A stretch of DNA of 64,000 nucleotides from Sphingomonas sp. PP-CE-1A-559 (GTDB lineage: Bacteria > Pseudomonadota > Alphaproteobacteria > Sphingomonadales > Sphingomonadaceae). The stretch spans positions 558,001 through 622,000 of the forward strand of contig NZ_SLYA01000003.1 of NCBI RefSeq assembly GCF_004340965.1. The letters are read 5' to 3'. Below are positions 59,006 to 64,000 of the stretch, piece by piece (the stretch's first letter is position 1; each line of letters opens with the position of its first letter). The notes under the pieces were generated by a model, which had not been told where the DNA came from, did no database searches, and saw nothing but the letters and a program-made list of their open reading frames with translations. The position numbers and the translations under genes were made by a program.

Positions 59006-60103
59006 CTATTCGGTGCGTTGCAGCAGGTCGGCCAGATCCTGCTTCCAGAACCGCGCCGCGGTGTGGGTGCCGTGGCCGCGCGTGTCGGTGCTCTCCGGAA
59101 TCATCCGGAATCGCGCGTTCTTCATGCGAGCAACGGCGCGTTGCGGGTAATCGAGATTGCGCGGGTTGATGAAATCGTCGGCCGAGTTGATCCAGGTCGT
59201 CGGCGCGGTGATCGCCTCCAGCCGCGACCATGGCGCATAGGTCCGCGAGGCATCGAGTTGATACACCAGGTCATTGGCATCCGTCCCGTCGATCGAGGCT
59301 CCGACCCGCTGCTCGGCAAAGGCCTCGGCGGCATCGCGCCCGGGATATTGTTGCTGGAAAAATAGCGGCGCACCACCAGCGACGAACAGCAGGCTGGCGG
59401 CCGTGCGCAGGCCCTGTACCGGTGGCGTCCGGTACTCGCCGCCCGCCCACGCCGGATCGGCCTTGATCCCGTCGATCGCGAGCTTGCGCCACATGCGGTT
59501 CAGCCCGGCTATCTCGACAGGTTCGCAGGCGAGCGGCATGAGCGCACGGGCGAACTCGGGGTGCGTCTCGCCCCATACCAGGCTGTGCATGCAGCCCATC
59601 GACGTTCCCACGATCAGCCGCATGCGGCGGATGCCCAGACCGTCATGGAGCAGCCGGTACTGCGCCTCGACCATGTCGTCATAATCATAGTGCGGGAAGC
59701 GCATGTGCAGCCCGTCGGATGGCTTGGAGGATTTGCCGTGGCCGATCCCGTCGGGAAGGATGATCCAGTAGCGCGTGATATCCAGTGGCTGACTCGGGCC
59801 GTAGAGTTCGTCGGCGAACTGCGGGCTGAGGAACTGGCGGCCGGTGCCACCCGTACCGTGCAGGACCATCACCGCGTTGTCGATTTCACCCCGGGCATTC
59901 CGGTGCGGCTGCCCCAGCATCGTATAGTTGAGGCGCAGTTCCGGCAGCGTCTCGCCCGAGCGGAAGCGAAAGCGGCGAACCGTGAACCGCGCGTCGCGTG
60001 CCGGCCATTTCGACGTGGACGGAGCGGTTTTGACCGCGGGGGTAAGCGGCGGCGTCTGGGGGACGGCGGCCTGGAGAAGCAGCAGCGAGAGCAGGAACGA
60101 CAT
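59006..60103 (-). CDS. Secreted alpha/beta hydrolase, homoserine acetyltransferase (MetX)-like
   Basis: 365 residues with a short signal peptide (MSFLLSLLLLQAAVPQ). MetX-like core: MVLHGTGGTGRQF, WIILPDGIGHGKSSKP, nucleophile elbow LIVGTSMGCMHSLVWGE, Asp in TWINSADDFINP, and His near DTRGHGTHTAARFW. MetX itself is cytoplasmic, so this exported relative is probably a hydrolase with another substrate. Family is clear, reaction is not. Leftward, without an obvious partner. Confidence 0.82.
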   Translation of the reverse strand: MSFLLSLLLLQAAVPQTPPLTPAVKTAPSTSKWPARDARFTVRRFRFRSGETLPELRLNYTMLGQPHRNARGEIDNAVMVLHGTGGTGRQFLSPQFADELYGPSQPLDITRYWIILPDGIGHGKSSKPSDGLHMRFPHYDYDDMVEAQYRLLHDGLGIRRMRLIVGTSMGCMHSLVWGETHPEFARALMPLACEPVEIAGLNRMWRKLAIDGIKADPAWAGGEYRTPPVQGLRTAASLLFVAGGAPLFFQQQYPGRDAAEAFAEQRVGASIDGTDANDLVYQLDASRTYAPWSRLEAITAPTTWINSADDFINPRNLDYPQRAVARMKNARFRMIPESTDTRGHGTHTAARFWKQDLADLLQRTE

Positions 60104-60235
60104 GACCTATCGTTGCGTCTAAGCGGACCGCGCGCAAGTGGTGTCCCGATACACAGGAGCGAACGTTCGGAGGCAAAGCTTTCGACGATGACGCGGCAAA
60201 CTCGAGGTCGGGATCCGGATTCCAGCGCGAGGACT

Positions 60236-60925
60236 TCAGTCGTGAAGGCCTGCCACGCCAAGTGTCCCCAGGTTCAAGGTAAGCTGCAGGTTCAGCGCAT
60301 TGTCCATCTGGGCACGTGCGCCACCGCGCGCGAAGCGATACTGGTTGAGATAACCGACATCGGCCGTCACCGCCTTGCCGATCGGGAAGGCCAGCCCGAC
60401 GATGTTGCGCATCCGCTCGTACCCGGCGCGCTGGCCCCAGGTCGTACTGTTCGGCAGGAAAAAGCTCTCGTGGCTGACGAACAAGGCCAAACGCTTGGGT
60501 CCGAGCGGCAAATTGTACCGCAGCAACGGCCGGATCCGGAAGCCGATCTCGCTGCCGTCGGGGTTGAACCGTTCGTCGAGTCGCAATCGCCCAGCGAAGC
60601 GCCCACTGGTGACCACGATCTGCTGGCGGAGCCGGTCCTCGTCCGGCGCGAGGTTGCGACTGTGAAAGCCGACATGGCGGTATCCGAATCCGAGTTCGAC
60701 GCCCTTGGCCAACTGCCAGCCGAGAAGCGCACCGAATTCGGTGGTGTAGATCCCGTCCTGGCGGTCGCTGGTCCGCGCAATCTCTTCGAGCGTCACCCGC
60801 AATTTAGGTGCGATGGGAACGACCACGTTCAGCTGCTCCCACGCCTGCGTATCCTGTTGCTGTGCCCAGGCCGGGGCGGCGACCAGAAACAGCGGCAAAA
60901 CCGCCAAGGATGAAGCGCGATACAT
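60236..60925 (-). CDS. DUF2490 outer-membrane-like protein
   Basis: 229 residues from the ATG at 60925, where the signal peptide begins (MYRASSLAVLPLFLVAAPAW, cleaved after AQ). The body is a series of amphipathic beta-strands (AWEQLNVVVPIAPKLRVTLE, GVELGFGYRHVGFHS, RLRQQIVVTSGRFAGRLRLD, GYLNQYRFARGGA), as in DUF2490 proteins, which probably form a small beta-barrel. Function unknown. Confidence 0.83.
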   Translation of the reverse strand: MYRASSLAVLPLFLVAAPAWAQQQDTQAWEQLNVVVPIAPKLRVTLEEIARTSDRQDGIYTTEFGALLGWQLAKGVELGFGYRHVGFHSRNLAPDEDRLRQQIVVTSGRFAGRLRLDERFNPDGSEIGFRIRPLLRYNLPLGPKRLALFVSHESFFLPNSTTWGQRAGYERMRNIVGLAFPIGKAVTADVGYLNQYRFARGGARAQMDNALNLQLTLNLGTLGVAGLHD

Positions 60926-61106
60926 CGCATGGTGTTGGCACGGCTTTGCCGATGCAGGCAATGGACTGGCGTCGCCTCGGTCCTTTTCATCGATTGCATG
61001 CCTGGCAACAATCGTGTGACGCTACGTGTAGCTCGGCAGCCGCTAAATCGGTCGCGAGACGATATGTCTGAAACTGATAAGGCCGGTCCCATGGTTGTGA
61101 CGCGAC

Positions 61107-61946
61107 ATGGTTGAGGGCGGATCGTTGCGAACGATAAGCGTCGGGATCAGGGAGGTGCTGGGTGCACCCCTGCCTGGCGAACCCGCCAGGGGCGACGTGC
61201 GAGCGCTTCTGCTGGGTACGCGTATCGATACCCGGAATCTGCAGGACTTCGCGGAGCCCGAGACCCTCAACCTGTCGGGGGTCGGGGCCGCGTTCGTCTT
61301 TCGCTACGGTGTCCTGGTGCTGATCGGGGCGGCGGTCGAAACCGAGCGTCGGTTCATCGAAACCCTGTCCGAGCACATCATCGATCCGCTGGCCACGCCC
61401 GAAACCGAAACCGCTTGGATCGAGATTTCCGCGGACCGCGAGGAAACAGTCAGTGCAGACGGACACATACGATTGAGGGAGGCGTCACGGGAACGCTTGT
61501 TGCTGACGGCCACCGTCGTCGCCCGGAGCGTCGTCCTCGCGCGGGATGAAGGCCGTATTGCCGAAGCATTCGATCGCGTGGAGCCGCTCATCAACGAGCT
61601 GCGCATCCACGGTCGTGCGGTGATGCCGATCCGACGCGTGATGCAGAGCATCGGTGACGTTCTCGCCGCGCAGCACCGCGTCGTCGGCCGGGCACAAATC
61701 TCCGAGAAGCCGGACCTGCTCTGGGATCATCCCGAACTCGACCGCCTCTACGGGCGTCTCGAAGCGGAGTTCGAACTGGGCGACCGCGCACGCGCCATGG
61801 AACGCAAGCTCGAGGTCATCGGCGACGCTGCCGAATGGCTGCTCGACTTGGTGCAGGACAAGCGCTCGTTACGGCTCGAGCTTGCCGTAATCGGGCTGAT
61901 CGCGTTCGAGGTCATCCTGAACATCTACGAATTGTGGCGTCACTGA
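61107..61946 (+). CDS. RMD1/DUF155 family membrane-anchored protein
   Basis: 279 residues. VRALLLGTRIDTRNLQD, then SGVGAAFVFRYGVLVLIGA and a helical C-terminal half (RRVMQSIGDVLAAQHRVVGR, WDHPELDRLYGRLEAEFELG, RAMERKLEVIGDAAEWLLDL) form the classic DUF155 pattern, also known from the yeast mitochondrial protein Rmd1. A single hydrophobic C-terminal helix (LELAVIGLIAFEVILNIYEL) anchors it. Role in bacteria is unknown. Confidence 0.87.
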   Translation: MVEGGSLRTISVGIREVLGAPLPGEPARGDVRALLLGTRIDTRNLQDFAEPETLNLSGVGAAFVFRYGVLVLIGAAVETERRFIETLSEHIIDPLATPETETAWIEISADREETVSADGHIRLREASRERLLLTATVVARSVVLARDEGRIAEAFDRVEPLINELRIHGRAVMPIRRVMQSIGDVLAAQHRVVGRAQISEKPDLLWDHPELDRLYGRLEAEFELGDRARAMERKLEVIGDAAEWLLDLVQDKRSLRLELAVIGLIAFEVILNIYELWRH

Positions 61947-62529
61947 CCACGACACGCCGCCGGACCGGGCTTTAGTCCGTTCATCGCACCACCAAACGGG
62001 CGATAGCGCGACGAGTACCACAGGAACCTCTGGCCGCGCCTCGCATTCAGACGATCGGTTCAGCTCGAGTGTTCGACGACCCAGCCTGCCGGCGTACTCC
62101 GCATCGATTTCCTGCAATAGCGGCAGATGCTCGTATCCGCGCCGCGACCCTTGAAGACGGTGTGTCTGCGAGACCGACGATGTATCCCGATCATGCATTT
62201 GGCACGTCCGATAAGTCTCTGAAACATCGCGATCTCCTTGATCGCAACGTAACGCCCGACGGGACGCCCGCGATTAAATTCGCGGTCATCCAGGTCCCGA
62301 AATAGAACATTCGCGCTCGTGATCCACAGGCAACGACGAGCCCAGATTGCCCCTCTTATTCAGCACCGAGCGAGTTTCTCCTCCCACCCAGCCCGGCCCG
62401 CGCTGCGTTATTTCGGATCCGATGCTGCCATTGCCGATCATCCCAAATCGACGGGGATGACCTTGTTTCGGACTGGCGGCCAAACATGCTTCATGGCTTG
62501 CTTACCAATCCGCGCTACGGATCACCGCC
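61947..62529. other. Gene-free stretch, no clear content
   Basis: About 580 bases without a credible gene. Frames here are short, on both strands, and their composition does not look coding. No strong hairpin or repeat seen. It is also lower in GC than its surroundings in the middle part (62190-62310). The promoter of the membrane methyltransferase gene must be at its right end. Confidence 0.5.
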
Positions 62530-63804
62530 ATGGATCACGACGCTCAGCTTGCCGGTACGGCCGGGACCGACCCTCGTCCGCGGTCGGCGGTCAGTCACGG
62601 CGCGGGTCTGTCGGGACTCGTCGGGGTGCTTGTCTGGATCGGGTTGGCGCGACACTACGGCATGGACGGGCCCTATTCGGCGCTCGTCAACGTCGGCGCC
62701 TGCGGACTGCCGATGATCGTCTGGTCTTTGCTGGTCGACAAGGTTCATCGCAATCCCAGTACCGGGATCGACTGGTCGGCCGCCAAGCTCTGGCGCGAAA
62801 CGCTGGACCTGAGCCTGACCAAGCTCGCCGGGCTGTGGGCGACCTGGGCAGGGATCGCGGTGATCTACGGTGCCGGGCGGTTTTATTGGGAAGGCAATTT
62901 CGCGTTCGCGATGTGGTGCTTCACCAACGCCGCGCCGATCTTGTTCGTCGCGTCGATCCCGTATGTCCTTTGGATAGACCGCTATCTCGTCGAGCCGCGT
63001 GATGGCGCATGGCATCTCGGCGCGTGGCTGACCGGGCAGGCGGGTGTCGACCGCGAGGCGATCTACGGCCATCTGCGCGCCTGGGGGGTGAAGACGTTCT
63101 TCCTCGCCTTCATGCTCGCGATCGTCCCGCCGGGCTTCGGTAACTTCGTCCGCGGCGACGTCGCGTCGGTGCTGCGTGATCCGGTCGCGCTGTCGGGCTG
63201 GCTGGTGACGTTGATGTTCCTGATCGACGTGGCATTCGCGACGGTCGGCTATCTGCTCACGTTCCGCCCGCTCGATTCACACATCCGCAGCGCCAATCCG
63301 TTCGCCGCGGCCTGGATGCCGGCGCTCATGTGCTATCCGCCGTTCATCCTGATGACGACGGGCGGCCCGCTCGATTATCATCCGGGCACGTCGGACTGGG
63401 CATACTGGGTCCAGGGGCATCCGATCCTGCTCGCGCTGATCGGTGCGATCCTGGTCGGACTGACCGCGATCTATGCCTGGGCGACGATGGCATTCGGGTT
63501 CCGCTTCTCGAACCTGACCAATCGGGGAATCCTGACGCATGGTCCCTATGCGGTGTCGCGCCACCCGGCGTATCTGTCGAAGAACCTGTTCTGGTGGATC
63601 TCGACGATCCCGGTGCTGACGCTGGGCAGCATGGTCGATGCGGCGCGCGCCACGCTGCTGATGGCGGCGGTCAGCGGGGTGTATTACTGGCGCGCGAAGA
63701 CCGAGGAGCGGCATCTGAAGCTCGACCCGGACTATCGCGTGTATTTCGACTGGATGTCGCGCAACGGCCTGGTGCCGCGGTTGTTCGCAAGGTTGCGCGG
63801 CTAA
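62530..63804 (+). CDS. Isoprenylcysteine carboxyl methyltransferase-like integral membrane protein
   Basis: 424 residues with about ten membrane segments. The C-terminal region has the ICMT/PEMT pattern: LTHGPYAVSRHPAYLSKNLF (SAM-binding part) and the final EERHLKLDPDYRVYFDW. The N-terminal two thirds are further membrane helices not present in classical ICMT, so this belongs to the long bacterial form. It methylates a membrane-linked thiol, carboxylate or amine; substrate unknown. No partner gene is adjacent. Confidence 0.82.
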   Translation: MDHDAQLAGTAGTDPRPRSAVSHGAGLSGLVGVLVWIGLARHYGMDGPYSALVNVGACGLPMIVWSLLVDKVHRNPSTGIDWSAAKLWRETLDLSLTKLAGLWATWAGIAVIYGAGRFYWEGNFAFAMWCFTNAAPILFVASIPYVLWIDRYLVEPRDGAWHLGAWLTGQAGVDREAIYGHLRAWGVKTFFLAFMLAIVPPGFGNFVRGDVASVLRDPVALSGWLVTLMFLIDVAFATVGYLLTFRPLDSHIRSANPFAAAWMPALMCYPPFILMTTGGPLDYHPGTSDWAYWVQGHPILLALIGAILVGLTAIYAWATMAFGFRFSNLTNRGILTHGPYAVSRHPAYLSKNLFWWISTIPVLTLGSMVDAARATLLMAAVSGVYYWRAKTEERHLKLDPDYRVYFDWMSRNGLVPRLFARLRG

Positions 63805-63805
63805 T

Positions 63806-63910
63806 CCCCCTCCCGCTTGCGGGAGGGGTTAGGGGAGGGGCTAACCTATGCCGTGGACCGGATCGCTCGCGGCCAAGCCCTCCCCCGACCCCTCCCATAA
63901 ACGGGAGGGG
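63806..63910. repeat. Inverted pair of palindromic REP-like units
   Basis: Left unit: CCCCTCCCGC-TT-GCGGGAGGGG (63807-63828) followed by TTAGGGGAGGGGCT. Right unit, inverted: AGCCCTCCCCCGACCCC onward to CCCCTCCC-ATAAAC-GGGAGGGG (63889-63910). A palindrome GGTTAG/CTAACC (63827-63846) lies at the inner edge. The element separates the convergent ends of two genes and may also act as a terminator for both. Confidence 0.75.
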
Positions 63911-63915
63911 AGCAG

Positions 63916-64000
63916 TCAGAAGCTGGCTTCGTCGTAGACCTTTGACACGTCGCCGTTCCACGCGCCGTGATAGCGCTCCAACAGCACTTCGGCGGGCACC
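63916..64000 (-). CDS. C-terminal end of a leftward gene (partial)
   Basis: The last 28 or so codons of a gene that enters from the right edge: VPAEVLLERYHGAWNGDVSK then VYDEASF and a TGA stop. Composition and in-frame continuity suggest a real gene. Too little is present to name it. Confidence 0.6.
   Translation of the reverse strand, partial: VPAEVLLERYHGAWNGDVSKVYDEASF

Noticed and set aside
62069-62305. A 78-codon frame in the gene-free stretch
   Set aside because: No ribosome binding site, no domain pattern and overlaps other equally weak frames on the other strand.

Overview
The window is high-GC DNA with dense, overlapping genes. TonB-dependent receptors, DUF6607 next to a haem-type receptor, ZigA/DUF1826, hybrid kinases with a HisKA box of the AHDFNN type and TIGR02594 proteins together suggest a sphingomonad (Sphingomonas or a close relative, Alphaproteobacteria). 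This is inference from gene content; no rRNA or other marker gene is present. I saw no tRNA, CRISPR array or insertion sequence.

About 1-31,300 is a temperate siphophage genome (prophage) of the HK97 head and lambda tail type. No integrase is visible, so the left end lies outside the window. The order is: a leftward gene cut by the window edge; an immunity region with a self-cleaving S24-type repressor facing a Cro-like gene across repeated TGTGCG/CTCACA operators; a tightly overlapped early operon ending in an O-like replication gene with a candidate origin inside it, a helicase-loader-like gene and a NusG-family protein in the place of a late antiterminator; a gene-poor, hairpin-containing stretch; HNH nuclease, terminase, portal, ClpP-like protease and capsid; connector genes; tail tube; G/GT chaperones with a lambda-type GGGAAAG frameshift site; a 1665-residue tape measure; one large tail-tip protein; a beta-helix tailspike; an OafA-like acyltransferase likely to alter the host surface; a lysis module; and three small leftward genes, one a free-standing DnaA domain IV.

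About 31,300-31,800 holds no gene but has a cluster of palindromes, and is where I place the prophage-host junction.

From 31,799 to the end is chromosome: a secreted methyltransferase; a GH130 enzyme; a Fur-box locus with a haem-type TonB receptor, DUF6607 and a frameshifted DUF4198 gene; an aldo/keto reductase remnant; an SDR lacking its catalytic Tyr; a haloacid dehalogenase; two hybrid histidine kinases (GAF-PAS and LOV-PAS); a second TonB receptor beside a PAP2/PhoD phosphatase pair; a zinc-type locus (ZigA, DUF1826, divergent MerC) around a palindrome; a renalase-like oxidoreductase, aldo/keto reductase and LysR regulator; a phosphoesterase, an SGNH esterase, a TIGR02594 protein, a MetX-like hydrolase, DUF2490 and RMD1/DUF155 proteins, an ICMT-like membrane methyltransferase, a REP-like inverted repeat pair, and the end of a leftward gene running out of the window.

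All assignments are from reading the sequence; no database search was run.
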